Shown: positions 1-9,490, counted from the first letter of the stretch. The stretch: DNA of 64,000 bases from Flavobacterium sp. W4I14 (GCA_030817875.1 JAUSZU010000001.1:1426001-1490000), one strand, 5' to 3'. A program made the numbers and translations. The notes: generated by a model not told the origin, from the sequence alone.

Positions 1-1896
1 GCTTACGAGCAGGAAGGTGGTCCACAGATGAAGATTTTTTATACCGACAAAATTTTCTACAATGGACAGCCGATTGCAATTGTAGTGGCTAATACCTTCG
101 AAAGGGCAACTCATGCGGCTTCATTGGTTAAAGCAACCTATGCCAAAGAAGATTTTAATACCGATTTTGAAAAAGCTTTAAAAGATCCTAAAGCAAAGAA
201 ACTTCAAGGTCAGGCCGACTATAAACGTGGTATAGAAAACGCTTATAAAACGGCAGAGGTGAAGCTCGAAGAAAGATATTTCCTGCCTATCGAAACGCAT
301 AATCCGATGGAACTGCACGGAATTATCGCCGATTGGAGGCCAAATAACCAGCTTACCGTTTATGCTAAAACACAAGGCGTAAAAGCTACTCAGGGTACCA
401 TTGCAAATGTTTTTAAAATTCCGATGGAGAATATTCAGGTAAATTCGGAATTTGTTGGTGGTGGTTTTGGTATGGCTTTACGCACCTGGCCATTGGAAAT
501 TGCAACGGTGATGGCCTCTAAACATATTGGTAAGCCTGTAAAAGTGGTGATTACCAGGATGCAGATGTTTACCATGGTCGGTAATCGGCCGGCAGCTATA
601 CAAACCATTGGCTTGGGCGCAAATAAAGATGGTAAATTAACGGGGATTACGCACAGGGCTTATGGCGAAACTTCTACTTACGAGAACTTTACCGAAGGCG
701 TGGTGAACATGGCGAAGTTTATGTATCAATGCGATAACGTAAATACTGCTTATGCCATTGTTCCGGTAGATCTTGGCGTTCCAATATGGATGCGTGGTCC
801 AGGAGAGGCTACAGGAGCTTTTGCCCTGGAAAGTGCAATTGATGAAATGGCACATGCTTTGGATATGGACCCATTGGATTTCAGAATCAAAAACGATCCT
901 GAAACCGATCAGCAGAAAAACAAACCCTTTTCGAGCAAAAACATAAAAGAAGCCTATAAAATCGGCGCAGAAAAAATAGGGTGGAGCAACCGGAAAAATA
1001 AGCCTGGCAGTTTGATTGAAGGACCTTGGCAAACAGGTTATGGCGTAAGTGTTGGCGTTTTTAACGCAAATAGAGGTAAAGCCAGTGTGAAGGGTATTTT
1101 AAAGGCTGATGGATCGCTGCTTTTACAAAGTGCAACCAGCGATATTGGCCCAGGAACAGGAACTGGTATGACTTTAATCGCCAATAAACTGATGAAGATT
1201 CCTGTAAATAAAATTACATTCGAATTGGGTGATTCTTCTTTGCCACCAGCGCCTAGTCAGGGCGGTTCGGCTACATTATCTACAGTAGGTTCGGCAGTGA
1301 ATGATGTTTGTGTGGCGTTAAAATCAGCCATCGCAGAACTGGCAGCAAATTCAAATATGGATGCAACGGCTAATTTTGTTGATGTTTTAAAAAAGAATAA
1401 TCTTCCGCAAATAGAAGTAACCAAAGAAAGTCAGGGGGGAAAGGAAAGGGATAATTATTCAATGTATTCGTTCTCCATTCACTTTGTGCAGGTAAAGGTT
1501 CATGCGCTTACAGGCGTAGTAAAAGTGAGTAAAATCGTTTCTGTAGGCGATTCCGGTACCATTGTAAGTCCAAAAACGGCCCGAAGCCAGATGCTTGGTG
1601 GTGCAGTCGGCGGTATTGGTATGGCTTTAACCGAGGAATCTATTATCGACCACCGATATGGAAGATACATCAATAATAATTTTGCCGATTACCATGTTCC
1701 GGTAAATGCTGATGTACCGGAAATTGATGTTAACTTTATCAATAAACCTGATCCTTACATTAATCCAATGGGAGCGAAAGGAATGGGAGAAATTGCATTG
1801 ATCGGTTTTTCTGCCGCTGTAGCCAACGCTGTTTTTAATGCTACTGGAAAAAGGATCAGGACATTGCCGATTACGCCAGATAAGATACTAGCTTAA
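1..1896 (+). CDS. Xanthine dehydrogenase family, molybdopterin-binding subunit (C-terminal part)
   Basis: Large subunit of a molybdenum hydroxylase (xanthine dehydrogenase / isoquinoline oxidoreductase / aldehyde oxidase type), which oxidises heteroaromatics or aldehydes with water as oxygen donor. The frame is open from base 1, so the start lies outside the window; 631 codons are visible and a methionine at base 28 is internal. Family hallmarks are a glycine-rich cofactor loop (EFVGGGFGMALR, about residues 145-160), the stretch RGPGEATGAFALESAIDE near residue 265, and GAKGMGEIALIG close to the end. The glutamate of that last motif is where the family has its catalytic base. The small iron-sulfur subunit would be expected upstream. 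The substrate cannot be told from this fragment. Confidence 0.9.
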   Translation, partial: AYEQEGGPQMKIFYTDKIFYNGQPIAIVVANTFERATHAASLVKATYAKEDFNTDFEKALKDPKAKKLQGQADYKRGIENAYKTAEVKLEERYFLPIETHNPMELHGIIADWRPNNQLTVYAKTQGVKATQGTIANVFKIPMENIQVNSEFVGGGFGMALRTWPLEIATVMASKHIGKPVKVVITRMQMFTMVGNRPAAIQTIGLGANKDGKLTGITHRAYGETSTYENFTEGVVNMAKFMYQCDNVNTAYAIVPVDLGVPIWMRGPGEATGAFALESAIDEMAHALDMDPLDFRIKNDPETDQQKNKPFSSKNIKEAYKIGAEKIGWSNRKNKPGSLIEGPWQTGYGVSVGVFNANRGKASVKGILKADGSLLLQSATSDIGPGTGTGMTLIANKLMKIPVNKITFELGDSSLPPAPSQGGSATLSTVGSAVNDVCVALKSAIAELAANSNMDATANFVDVLKKNNLPQIEVTKESQGGKERDNYSMYSFSIHFVQVKVHALTGVVKVSKIVSVGDSGTIVSPKTARSQMLGGAVGGIGMALTEESIIDHRYGRYINNNFADYHVPVNADVPEIDVNFINKPDPYINPMGAKGMGEIALIGFSAAVANAVFNATGKRIRTLPITPDKILA

Positions 1897-2192
1897 TTAA
1901 GTTGTCTTTTGGTTTAATTCCAAACGTGGTTTGTCATCATGAGCGTAGTCGAACGATCTTTAAGTAAGATAGTACTAAACTTGATTTGGAATTACGAAGT
2001 GCTAATCGAAGATAATCTTAATGCTTTGGATTTACGTGCCCTGCAATGACAATCATTGAAATAAACAAAAAAAATGCGAACTGATTTTTGGTTCGCATTT
2101 TTTTTTGTTTATTACGTCATTCCCGCGCAGGCGGGAATCTTAAAGCTATAGCATTACGATCCAAAATTAATTTGAGATGATGTATCGCGTAA
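1897..2192. repeat. Intergenic stretch between convergent genes with repeats and hairpins
   Basis: No gene is visible. Bases 1931-2052 are bounded by TTGTCAT and ATGACAA, like the other hairpin repeats in this window. Bases 2119-2138 form an 8-bp stem (ATTCCCGC/GCGGGAAT) inside a second small repeat that begins CGTCATTCCCGC. A terminator hairpin lies between them. Confidence 0.5.
2069..2106. terminator. Bidirectional Rho-independent terminator
   Basis: A perfect 10-bp stem AAATGCGAAC (2072-2081) / GTTCGCATTT (2091-2100) has A-tract and T-tract on its two sides. It can serve both the hydroxylase gene on the left and the subtilase gene on the right. Confidence 0.75.
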
Positions 2193-3806
2193 TTATTTCG
2201 CAACCGCTTTACCAGAGTAAGTTGCCGCTAGCTTTAATGCATTGTAAGTATTAACAATGCCACCACTGATACAAAGATCAGAGAATGGGATAGAAACTTT
2301 TTCTGCGCCTGGTTCTTCGCCCTTAGCATACTCTACGTTATGGTTAACTTTAGTAACCGATTTAACAATGATTTCTTTTACCTGTGCTGCAGTTAATTTT
2401 GGATAATAAGAACGGATTAATCCTGCTAAGCCAGCTACAACAGGAGAGGCCATACTGGTTCCATCTAAATTTTTGTATTTAGAACCCGGTACAGTAGAAT
2501 AAATCTGAACGCCTGGAGCAAAAACATCTACCTGAGTTTTGCCGAAGTTAGAGAAACTGGCTTTTAGTGTTTCATCATCTTTAGGGCCTGAAGCACCAAC
2601 GGTAATCCACGATGCAATAGTCTTCTCATCTAAATCTTTATGGTTAGGGAAATTATTTTCTACATCGATATTTTTGTTTTCGTTACCTGCTGCCTGAACG
2701 ATCAATACATCTTTAGATGCCGCATATTTCATAGCTTCGTTAACGATGGCTTTGTCCCAACTATAAGCCTTGCCAAAACTCATGTTGATTACTTTTGCAC
2801 CGTTATCAACAGCGTAACGAATAGCATTGGCAACATCTTTATCCCTTTCATCACCATTTGGCGTACAACGAACACCCATAATGGCAACGTTATCCGCTAC
2901 ACCTAAAATACCAAGTTTGTTGGTTCTATCAGCCGCAATGATACCGGCTACGTGTGAGCCGTGCATGGCATCAGGACCTGCAACGTCGTTATTGCCATAA
3001 AATTTCTCCTTAACATTGTTTGGGTCATCGCCAACTATGGAACGTGGATCGTAATCAAGGTTTAAGTTGTAATTGACCTGGCGCGTATAGTAATCCAGTC
3101 CTTCTACAATCTGATCTTCGTAAAAATCTTTGAAGCTGCCTTTTTCTAATTGCTGGCTCAATACATTTTGAATCCTGCCCTCAGGCTCTGTAGAAGGCTT
3201 GAAGTTTTTAAAATCGTCCACCGTTGGGTTTTCCTTACCGATTTTCTTTACCACAGCATCTAAAGCTGTTTTAAAACCGGTAATACCTGCTAGATTTTCC
3301 CTGGCTTCTGCCAATTGTTTTTCTAAGTCGGCTCTTTCTGCTTTAAAAATTTCGAAATCCTTTTTATCTTTTTCCGCTACATTTGCATCTGTGGTATTGG
3401 CAAAACGTGCCTGATCGCGACGAACCAGGCGGGTTAATTCTAAGGTTTCGAAGTTTACAGATTCTTTAGGACCGCCAATAAAGTTCCAGCCATTTATATC
3501 GTCGATATAACCATTCTTATCATCGTCTTTGCCATTGCCAGCTATCTCTTTGGTGTTTACCCACATAATTCGTTTTAAGTCTTCATGCGTAGCTTCTACG
3601 CCGCCATCATTAACTGCTACGATAACTTTAACAGATTTTTTACCTTTTAAAAGTTCTTTATATGCTTTTTCGGTACTGATTCCGAATGTACTATCACTTT
3701 TTAGATCAAGATTTTGCCAATTTGCTTTTTGCGCATTGGCCAAAGTTGGTACCGCACTCACAAGCGCAACACTTAACAGTGCGCTAAAAATTCTACTCTT
3801 ATTCAT
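2193..3806 (-). CDS. Secreted S8 family serine peptidase (subtilase)
   Basis: Exported subtilisin-like protease of 537 residues. An N-terminal signal peptide ends near ALANA-type residues 24-26. The catalytic set is complete: Asp67 (in VAVNDGGV), His282 (HGSHVAG), oxyanion Asn375 (AAGNE) and Ser451 (GTSMASPVVAGL). The Asp and His are about 215 residues apart, far more than in classical subtilisins; the insert (roughly 115-270) is charged and partly coiled-coil-like. No C-terminal sorting domain is seen, so a periplasmic or released enzyme is likely. It is monocistronic, with terminators on both sides. A TAACTTTC sequence about 30 bases upstream resembles the -7 promoter element. Confidence 0.9.
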   Translation of the reverse strand: MNKSRIFSALLSVALVSAVPTLANAQKANWQNLDLKSDSTFGISTEKAYKELLKGKKSVKVIVAVNDGGVEATHEDLKRIMWVNTKEIAGNGKDDDKNGYIDDINGWNFIGGPKESVNFETLELTRLVRRDQARFANTTDANVAEKDKKDFEIFKAERADLEKQLAEARENLAGITGFKTALDAVVKKIGKENPTVDDFKNFKPSTEPEGRIQNVLSQQLEKGSFKDFYEDQIVEGLDYYTRQVNYNLNLDYDPRSIVGDDPNNVKEKFYGNNDVAGPDAMHGSHVAGIIAADRTNKLGILGVADNVAIMGVRCTPNGDERDKDVANAIRYAVDNGAKVINMSFGKAYSWDKAIVNEAMKYAASKDVLIVQAAGNENKNIDVENNFPNHKDLDEKTIASWITVGASGPKDDETLKASFSNFGKTQVDVFAPGVQIYSTVPGSKYKNLDGTSMASPVVAGLAGLIRSYYPKLTAAQVKEIIVKSVTKVNHNVEYAKGEEPGAEKVSIPFSDLCISGGIVNTYNALKLAATYSGKAVAK

Positions 3807-3902
3807 TTATGTATTTTTGTATTAAACGCCGAAAGTTAATTTTAATTTTTTTATTGGAAGAAATTGTATTAAAAATGATGTTTTTCACACATTTTGGTAA
3901 CG

Positions 3903-3935
3903 AAAAAAATCCTGAAATTCATTATTCAGGATTTT
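3903..3935 (-). terminator. Rho-independent terminator of the DUF4142 gene
   Basis: An 11-bp perfect stem AAAATCCTGAA (3906-3916) / TTCAGGATTTT (3925-3935) with an 8-base loop is followed, on the minus strand, by a run of seven U. It lies 27 bases past the DUF4142 stop. Confidence 0.75.
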
Positions 3936-3962
3936 GATCTTTAAAGCGAAATTCGCCTCTGT

Positions 3963-4559
3963 TTATTTCATGTTGATAACGATTTTTTTAGCCATTTCAT
4001 CATGAGATTCGATTACACTTAAAGTGTTGCCTGCCCAGCTTTTAATTGCCTGATCGCGGTTTTGTGCCCCCTGTTTAAATAAGGCTACTGTCTTTTCATG
4101 ATCGGTAACCATCATAACCATATAATGTTTATCAAAAGCCGTACCCGTCATTTTCTTCATTTCATCCAAATGAATCTGATCTTCTGCCGGCAATGCATCT
4201 GGGGTGATTACTTTTTTGTTTATGGCCAAAGCTTTCAATTCTGTATTGGCTTTTGTGTGATCAGTCAACATTTTAGCAGCGAAATCTTTCACCTCAGCAC
4301 TTTTTGCATTTTTCTGCGCAATCTTAGCGGCTTCAACTTCCATGATACCCCCAATTGCTGCTTTTCTTAAAAAAGTTGCACCCGCTTCATCAACACCCGA
4401 TTCTGTGCTTTCGGCTCCAGCTGTATGGTTGCCATTTACCATATTGGTATCGCCGGCAACACTGTCTTTTGTAGTTGCCGATTTCTTATCTGCAGTTTGA
4501 CAAGCCTGAAATGAAAGCGCCAATGCAAAAGCAGTGGATAATAAAAATATCTTTTTCAT
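3963..4559 (-). CDS. DUF4142 domain-containing lipoprotein
   Basis: A 198-residue protein with a lipoprotein signal (MKKIFLLSTAFALALSFQAC, lipobox SFQAC) followed by a helical DUF4142 domain. This is a ferritin-like four-helix family often linked to envelope stress, without proven enzymology. Visible family features include repeated histidines (DHTKANTELKAL, DEMKKMTG, VTDHEKTVALF, ESHDEMAKK). The frame runs another 54 codons upstream, but that extension overlaps the GNAT gene and has no signal-like sequence, so the MKKIF start was chosen. It follows the GNAT gene by 58 bases on the same strand and may share its transcript. Confidence 0.85.
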   Translation of the reverse strand: MKKIFLLSTAFALALSFQACQTADKKSATTKDSVAGDTNMVNGNHTAGAESTESGVDEAGATFLRKAAIGGIMEVEAAKIAQKNAKSAEVKDFAAKMLTDHTKANTELKALAINKKVITPDALPAEDQIHLDEMKKMTGTAFDKHYMVMMVTDHEKTVALFKQGAQNRDQAIKSWAGNTLSVIESHDEMAKKIVINMK

Positions 4560-4617
4560 GTTTTCTCTATGTTTTGATGTGTATGAAAAACAAGAGAGTT
4601 TAAAAAAGGTTTTATAT

Positions 4618-5064
4618 CTATTCTGATGCTTTACTGTATGCGTTTTGAATAACGATGCCCATTTGGCTTTCTGGATTTTTAATTGACGAAAAACCAAATT
4701 GTTCATATAGGCCATGTGCATCTAAAGTAGCCAATTGGTAACGCCTCAAGCCTTGTAAGTCGGGGTGGAAGATCATAAACGACATCAGTTTTTTTGATAA
4801 GCCCAAACCACGGTAACTTTCTTTAACGTACACATCGCAAAGCCATGCAAAGGTGGCCTTATCCGTCACCCAACGGGCAAAACCTACCTGTTCGGTTCCT
4901 TTGTAAATGCCAAAACAAAGCGAGTTTTCAATAGAGCGTTTTACGGTATCTAATGGGATGCCTTTTGCCCAATAAGATTCTACACTTAAATAATGATGTA
5001 TGGCTTCGAGATCTAAAAGCTCTTTTTTATCGGAAAATATAAAACCGTTTTCGCTGATTTCCAT
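4618..5064 (-). CDS. GNAT family N-acetyltransferase
   Basis: A 148-residue cytosolic acetyl-CoA-dependent acetyltransferase. The acetyl-CoA pyrophosphate loop appears as ESYRGLGLSKKLM (about residues 86-98), after a beta-strand ending in VYVK. The overall length fits a single GNAT domain. It resembles the small YjcK/PhnO-like enzymes commonly found as solitary genes; the substrate cannot be predicted. It lies 58 bases upstream of the DUF4142 gene and 127 bases downstream of yajQ, all on the minus strand. Confidence 0.85.
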   Translation of the reverse strand: MEISENGFIFSDKKELLDLEAIHHYLSVESYWAKGIPLDTVKRSIENSLCFGIYKGTEQVGFARWVTDKATFAWLCDVYVKESYRGLGLSKKLMSFMIFHPDLQGLRRYQLATLDAHGLYEQFGFSSIKNPESQMGIVIQNAYSKASE

Positions 5065-5191
5065 TTTGATTAATGATTGAATTTTGAATGATTAAATGAG
5101 TGAATTCTTTCAAAATCCACTTAAAGAATTAGCTAAGTTTTCTAAGCCTTTCCACAGTTAACCGATTAACCAGTTTAAACAGTTAAGCTTT

Positions 5192-5683
5192 TTAATTGCG
5201 CATGTTTATAAACTGTAGCGGCTGACCAAAATCTTCATTTCTACAAAGATTCATCACGGCCTGCAGATCATCGATTTTTTTTGCGGTTACTCTAACCTGA
5301 TCGTCCATAATGGCAGGCTGAACTTTTAATCCACTGGCTTTGATCTTTGCCACAACCTTTTTTGCTGCTTCTTTATCCAATCCTTCTTTAATACTGATTT
5401 CTTTTCTGATCATGTTGCCGGAGGCCTGATGCTCATCGCCAAAATCTAAACTTTTCGGATCTAAATTCTGTTTCATCATCCGCGAGATAATGGAACCTTC
5501 GATTGCTTTTAATCGCATATCATCTTCAGTAACAATGGTTACTACGTTTGTTTTTTTATCGAGATCGATGGTACTTTTCGATCCGTTAAAATCGAATCGG
5601 TTAAGGATTTCTTTTTTAGCATTGTTAATTGCGTTGTCTAATGTTTGCGCATCAACTTTACTTACAATATCAAAAGAAGGCAT
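5192..5683 (-). CDS. YajQ family cyclic di-GMP-binding protein (DUF520)
   Basis: A 163-residue protein that matches the YajQ/DUF520 family along its whole length. It starts MPSFDIVSK, and its middle has the family pattern EISIKEGLDKEAAKKVVAKI followed by KVQPAIMDDQVRVTAKKIDD. Members fold as two ferredoxin-like domains and bind nucleotides; Xanthomonas and Pseudomonas homologues bind cyclic di-GMP and act with a transcription factor. That role is not established in Bacteroidota. Start codon and length are those usual for the family. Confidence 0.9.
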   Translation of the reverse strand: MPSFDIVSKVDAQTLDNAINNAKKEILNRFDFNGSKSTIDLDKKTNVVTIVTEDDMRLKAIEGSIISRMMKQNLDPKSLDFGDEHQASGNMIRKEISIKEGLDKEAAKKVVAKIKASGLKVQPAIMDDQVRVTAKKIDDLQAVMNLCRNEDFGQPLQFINMRN

Positions 5684-5759
5684 GGTTTTAGCTTTAAAGT
5701 AAAAAAATAAGTAGATTTAATAGAAATTAATCCATCCTCACAAAAAAACGAAAAATAAT

Positions 5760-6389
5760 ATGAAAACCACTAAACCGAAGTCTCAAAAAAAGATCACCAA
5801 AAAAGAAGTGAAGAAACAATTGGAGCAGTCGATTACGGATAAGTTCTTAGATGTGATCAAAAGTTTAGGTCATGATGTATCGGAAATTAGTACGGAGGTA
5901 GGGAAAGCAAGTAAGCGTGTGGCTAAGAAATTAACCAAGAAATTTACTATTGTAAAGGCGGATGTGGGACAAAAAATTGATGATTTGTTACATGCGTCAA
6001 AAGAGAAAGCAAAAGCAGCGAAAAAACCAGTTACGAAAGCGGTAAGTAAGTCTGAAAAAACTGCTCAGAAAGTGGTTAAAAAAGCCGTTGCAAAGGCTAA
6101 ACCAGTAGTGCAAAGCATTAAAGTTGCTGCAATAGAAACAGAAGAAAAAGCAGAAAAAGTACTGGCGAAACCAGTTGCAAAAGCAAAAGAAGCAGTAACG
6201 GATGCCACAACAGCTGTCAAAAAAGCGGCAGGTACAGTGAGTAAAGCACCAGCAAAAGCTGCTACAGTAGTTAAAAAAGCAATAGCGCCTGCCACTACTC
6301 CTGCAAAAGCAGCAACAGTTGTTAAAAAAACGGTTGCTAAAGCTGCAACACCGGTTAATAAAGAGACTAAAACACCTACTAAAAAATAG
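5760..6389 (+). CDS. Histone H1-like Lys/Ala-rich protein
   Basis: A 209-residue strongly basic protein. Residues 1-75 are charged and predicted helical; residues 80-209 are a low-complexity tail of Lys-Ala-Pro-Val repeats (units such as AAKKPVTKAV, TVVKKAI, KAATPV). The composition is that of histone H1-tail-like bacterial proteins (AlgP, HctB and similar), which bind DNA or other polyanions without sequence specificity. It sits immediately upstream of ppk1 in the same direction, but a strong terminator separates them, so coupling is not certain. The repeats invite copy-number change. Function inferred from composition only. Confidence 0.75.
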   Translation: MKTTKPKSQKKITKKEVKKQLEQSITDKFLDVIKSLGHDVSEISTEVGKASKRVAKKLTKKFTIVKADVGQKIDDLLHASKEKAKAAKKPVTKAVSKSEKTAQKVVKKAVAKAKPVVQSIKVAAIETEEKAEKVLAKPVAKAKEAVTDATTAVKKAAGTVSKAPAKAATVVKKAIAPATTPAKAATVVKKTVAKAATPVNKETKTPTKK

Positions 6390-6454
6390 ATTTGTTAACG
6401 TTAACGTGTAAATGAATTAACATCGATTTAACAAATTAATGTGCAGTTTTGAGC

Positions 6455-6480
6455 ATCCCTGTTTTGGCAGGGATTTTTTA
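6455..6480 (+). terminator. Rho-independent terminator between the histone-like gene and ppk1
   Basis: Stem ATCCCTG (6455-6461) / CAGGGAT (6468-6474) with a 6-base loop, followed by a T-rich tract running up to the ppk1 start. Confidence 0.7.
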
Positions 6481-6489
6481 TTTTTTTAA

Positions 6490-8550
6490 ATGAGCAATAA
6501 GAAGATCCCTTTTTTAAACCGCGAAATCAGTTGGCTTTACTTTAACGAACGTGTATTGCAAGAAGCTGCCGATGAAACGGTTCCGCTGATTGAACGGATT
6601 AAATTCCTATCTATATTTTCTTCAAATCTAGAGGAATTTTACCGTGTGCGGGTAGCCACCATGACCCGGCTGACCAATCTGAACGATAAGGCTAAAGCAC
6701 TTTTGGGATTTAATCCAAAGAAAATTCTGAATGAGATTAAAAACATCGTTGTAAAACAGGAAAGAAAATTCGACCAGCTTTTTCAGGCTACCTTAATAAA
6801 CGAACTTGCTCAAAACAGGATTTTTATCTTAAACGATACCCAACTGAATGTAAGCAGAGGCGAATTTGTTAAAAATCACTTCAGGGATAAGATTTTATCT
6901 AATCTTGTTCCCATTATGCTGGATATGGATAAACCTTTTCCAGAACTGAAAGACCGGTACCTTTACTTTTTTGTTAAACTTTCAAAAAAGGATACAAAAA
7001 TTAAAGAGAAATATGCACTTATTGAAATTCCGCCTAATTTGCCACGGTTTTTGGTACTGCCCGAAACAAACGATCTAAAATTTATTATTCTTGCCGAAGA
7101 CATTATCAGGTATTGTTTAGACGATATATTTTATGTTTTTACTTACGATAATTTAGAGGCTTATTCGATCCAGCTAACACGGGATGCAGAATTAGATATC
7201 GATAAAAACATTAATGATAAATTTATCGAAGATTTAAAAAGCAGTTTAGAAAAACGTAAAAAAGGGAAACCAATGCGTTTGCTTTATGATTCGGCGATGC
7301 CTTTAAATATGCTCACTGTACTGGTGAACAAACTTAAGCTTGAGGCCGAAAGTTTAATTCCGGGTAACCGTTACCATAAGTTTGGCGATTTTATCGCCTT
7401 CCCGAATGTAGGTAAAAAAGAATTGGAATATGCGCCGAATGTGCCACTGAAGGTTCACGATCTGCACAGAACCCAAAGTATGTTTAATAAAGTTGCCCAG
7501 CGCGATTATTTGGTGAATTTACCCTACCAATCATACGACTATATTATTTTGTTCCTGCGTGAAGCTGCAATTGATCCGAAAGTAACTGAAATACAGATTA
7601 CTTTATACCGGTTAGCCGAAAACTCAAAAGTAATCAATGCATTAATCAACGCGGCTAAAAATGGTAAAGCAGTTTCTGTTTTATTAGAACTTAAAGCCCG
7701 TTTTGATGAACAGGCTAATATTTACTGGACCAGCCGCTTAATGGAGGAAGGGGTTAAGGTAAATTACGGTTTAACCGACTACAAAGTACACTCTAAAATT
7801 TGTTTGGTTAAACGGATTGAAAAAGATAAGCCAGTTTACTATGCAAACTTAGCAACTGGAAACTTTAATGAGAAAACCGCAGGTTTATACTGCGACCATA
7901 GTATTTTCACCGCAAAGAAAGAGATTACCAACGATCTGGTAAAACTTTTTGATGCGTTGAGCAAACGTACCGTAACGAAGGGATTTAAACACCTGATTGT
8001 TTCGCCGTTGGAGAGCCGTTCGAAACTGGTCAATTTTATTAACCGAGAAATCAGGAATGCTAAACAGGGCAAACTTGCTTACATCATGTTAAAGGTAAAT
8101 AGTTTAGCGGATGAAGGGATTATTGCCAAACTTTACGATGCGAGCAATGCTGGGGTTAAAGTTCAGCTGATTATCCGTGGTATCTGCTGTCTGGTACCTG
8201 GAGTAAAGGGTTTTAGTGAAAATATTACCGCCATTAGCATTATCGATAAGTTTTTGGAGCATGCCAGGGTTTATATTTTTGGTAATAACGGTAAAAACGA
8301 CATGTATTTATCATCTGCAGATTTAATGAGCAGGAATTTCGAACACCGCGTTGAGGTAGGATTCCCGGTTTTAGATCATGATGTGAAACAGGAGATACAG
8401 GATATCATCGATCTGCAATTGCAGGATAATACCAAATCGAGGCAGATCAATGCTTTGAACAATAATAAATACCATAAAAACAGATTAAGTAAAAAGATAA
8501 GGGCGCAGGTAGACATCTACAACTATTTAAAAACCAAGCATCAATCATAA
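6490..8550 (+). CDS. ppk1: Polyphosphate kinase 1
   Basis: Reversibly polymerises the gamma phosphate of ATP into inorganic polyphosphate. The 686-residue length matches the family. The N-terminal domain begins with FLNREISWLYFNERVLQEA and SSNLEEFYRVRVA, both characteristic of PPK1. The two conserved histidines are present: His434 (YKVHSKICLVKR, the phospho-enzyme residue in E. coli) and His591 (LEHARVYIFGN). The stop codon overlaps the start of ppx by one base, so the polymerising and degrading enzymes are translationally coupled. The upstream neighbour is a lysine-rich histone-like gene, and the convergent operon downstream carries a ROK kinase of the polyphosphate-glucokinase type. Confidence 0.97.
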   Translation: MSNKKIPFLNREISWLYFNERVLQEAADETVPLIERIKFLSIFSSNLEEFYRVRVATMTRLTNLNDKAKALLGFNPKKILNEIKNIVVKQERKFDQLFQATLINELAQNRIFILNDTQLNVSRGEFVKNHFRDKILSNLVPIMLDMDKPFPELKDRYLYFFVKLSKKDTKIKEKYALIEIPPNLPRFLVLPETNDLKFIILAEDIIRYCLDDIFYVFTYDNLEAYSIQLTRDAELDIDKNINDKFIEDLKSSLEKRKKGKPMRLLYDSAMPLNMLTVLVNKLKLEAESLIPGNRYHKFGDFIAFPNVGKKELEYAPNVPLKVHDLHRTQSMFNKVAQRDYLVNLPYQSYDYIILFLREAAIDPKVTEIQITLYRLAENSKVINALINAAKNGKAVSVLLELKARFDEQANIYWTSRLMEEGVKVNYGLTDYKVHSKICLVKRIEKDKPVYYANLATGNFNEKTAGLYCDHSIFTAKKEITNDLVKLFDALSKRTVTKGFKHLIVSPLESRSKLVNFINREIRNAKQGKLAYIMLKVNSLADEGIIAKLYDASNAGVKVQLIIRGICCLVPGVKGFSENITAISIIDKFLEHARVYIFGNNGKNDMYLSSADLMSRNFEHRVEVGFPVLDHDVKQEIQDIIDLQLQDNTKSRQINALNNNKYHKNRLSKKIRAQVDIYNYLKTKHQS

Positions 8551-9431
8551 TGTTAAGATACGCAGCTATAGATATCGGTTCGAATGCGGTGAGGTTACTC
8601 ATTGCTGATATTAGCAAACAAGACGGAAAATATAAGTATAAAAAGAACACCCTTATACGTGTGCCGCTCCGGCTGGGAGATGATGCATTCTTAGATCAAT
8701 ATATTTCGGAGAAAAAATCTGCAGATCTGGTAAAAACCATGACTGCTTTTAAAAATCTGATGGATGTTTATCATGTTTCGGAATATTTAGCCTGTGCAAC
8801 ATCTGCCATGCGTGAGGCCCGTAATGGAGAAGATATCGTTAAGCTGATTAAAAAGGAAGCAGACGTTACTTTAGAGATTATTGAGGGGCAACGGGAAGCA
8901 AATATTATTTACGCTAACCATATTGAAGAAGAGTTAGACGAAAATAAAAATTACCTATATATTGATGTGGGTGGAGGTAGTACCGAACTGTCGGTTTTTG
9001 TAAAAGGTGCTCCAGCAGCATCAAGATCCTTCAATATTGGCACAATCAGGATGCTCGACAACCAGGATAAGGAAGAAACCTGGGAAGAAATGAAAGATTG
9101 GGTAAAAGAACATACAAAAGCGTATAAACATTTAGCGGGCATAGGTACTGGTGGTAACATCAATAAACTCTTCCGAATGTCGGACGAGAAAGAAAACGCG
9201 CCTTTATCGTTGCAGAAGCTAAATTCGATGTATAATAAATTAACCAGTTATTCATTGAAAGAAAGGATTAATACGCTGGGCTTAAACCCCGACCGTGCAG
9301 ACGTAATTATTCCGGCCTGTGAGATTTATTTAACCTTAATGAAGTGGACTGGCATAAAACAGATTTATGTACCTAAAGTGGGGATGGCCGATGGGATTAT
9401 TAAGCTGTTGATCGAAGAGAAATTGGATTAA
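8550..9431 (+). CDS. ppx: Ppx/GppA family exopolyphosphatase
   Basis: Removes terminal phosphates from polyphosphate (or hydrolyses pppGpp in the GppA branch). The 293-residue protein carries the two ASKHA phosphate-binding motifs: AAIDIGSNAVRLLIA at the N-terminus and YIDVGGGSTELSVF near residue 135. GIGTGGNINKL near residue 205 fits the second domain. This is the short, roughly 300-residue form that lacks the C-terminal HD-like region of E. coli Ppx. The ATG overlaps the ppk1 stop (TAATG). A strong hairpin terminator follows about 60 bases after the stop. Confidence 0.93.
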   Translation: MLRYAAIDIGSNAVRLLIADISKQDGKYKYKKNTLIRVPLRLGDDAFLDQYISEKKSADLVKTMTAFKNLMDVYHVSEYLACATSAMREARNGEDIVKLIKKEADVTLEIIEGQREANIIYANHIEEELDENKNYLYIDVGGGSTELSVFVKGAPAASRSFNIGTIRMLDNQDKEETWEEMKDWVKEHTKAYKHLAGIGTGGNINKLFRMSDEKENAPLSLQKLNSMYNKLTSYSLKERINTLGLNPDRADVIIPACEIYLTLMKWTGIKQIYVPKVGMADGIIKLLIEEKLD

Positions 9432-9490
9432 ATTAAGCTTCTTGATGGTCATTTCGACCGAAGCGGAGAAATCTATCAAACAGATTCATA

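Noticed and set aside
6065..6295. Hydrophobic frame antisense to the histone-like gene.
   Set aside because: Antisense of Lys/Ala repeats gives Ala/Phe/Thr-rich hydrophobic sequence automatically.
6000..6389. Repeats in the histone-like gene as a CRISPR-like or tandem array.
   Set aside because: They are irregular Lys/Ala codon repeats, without unique spacers.
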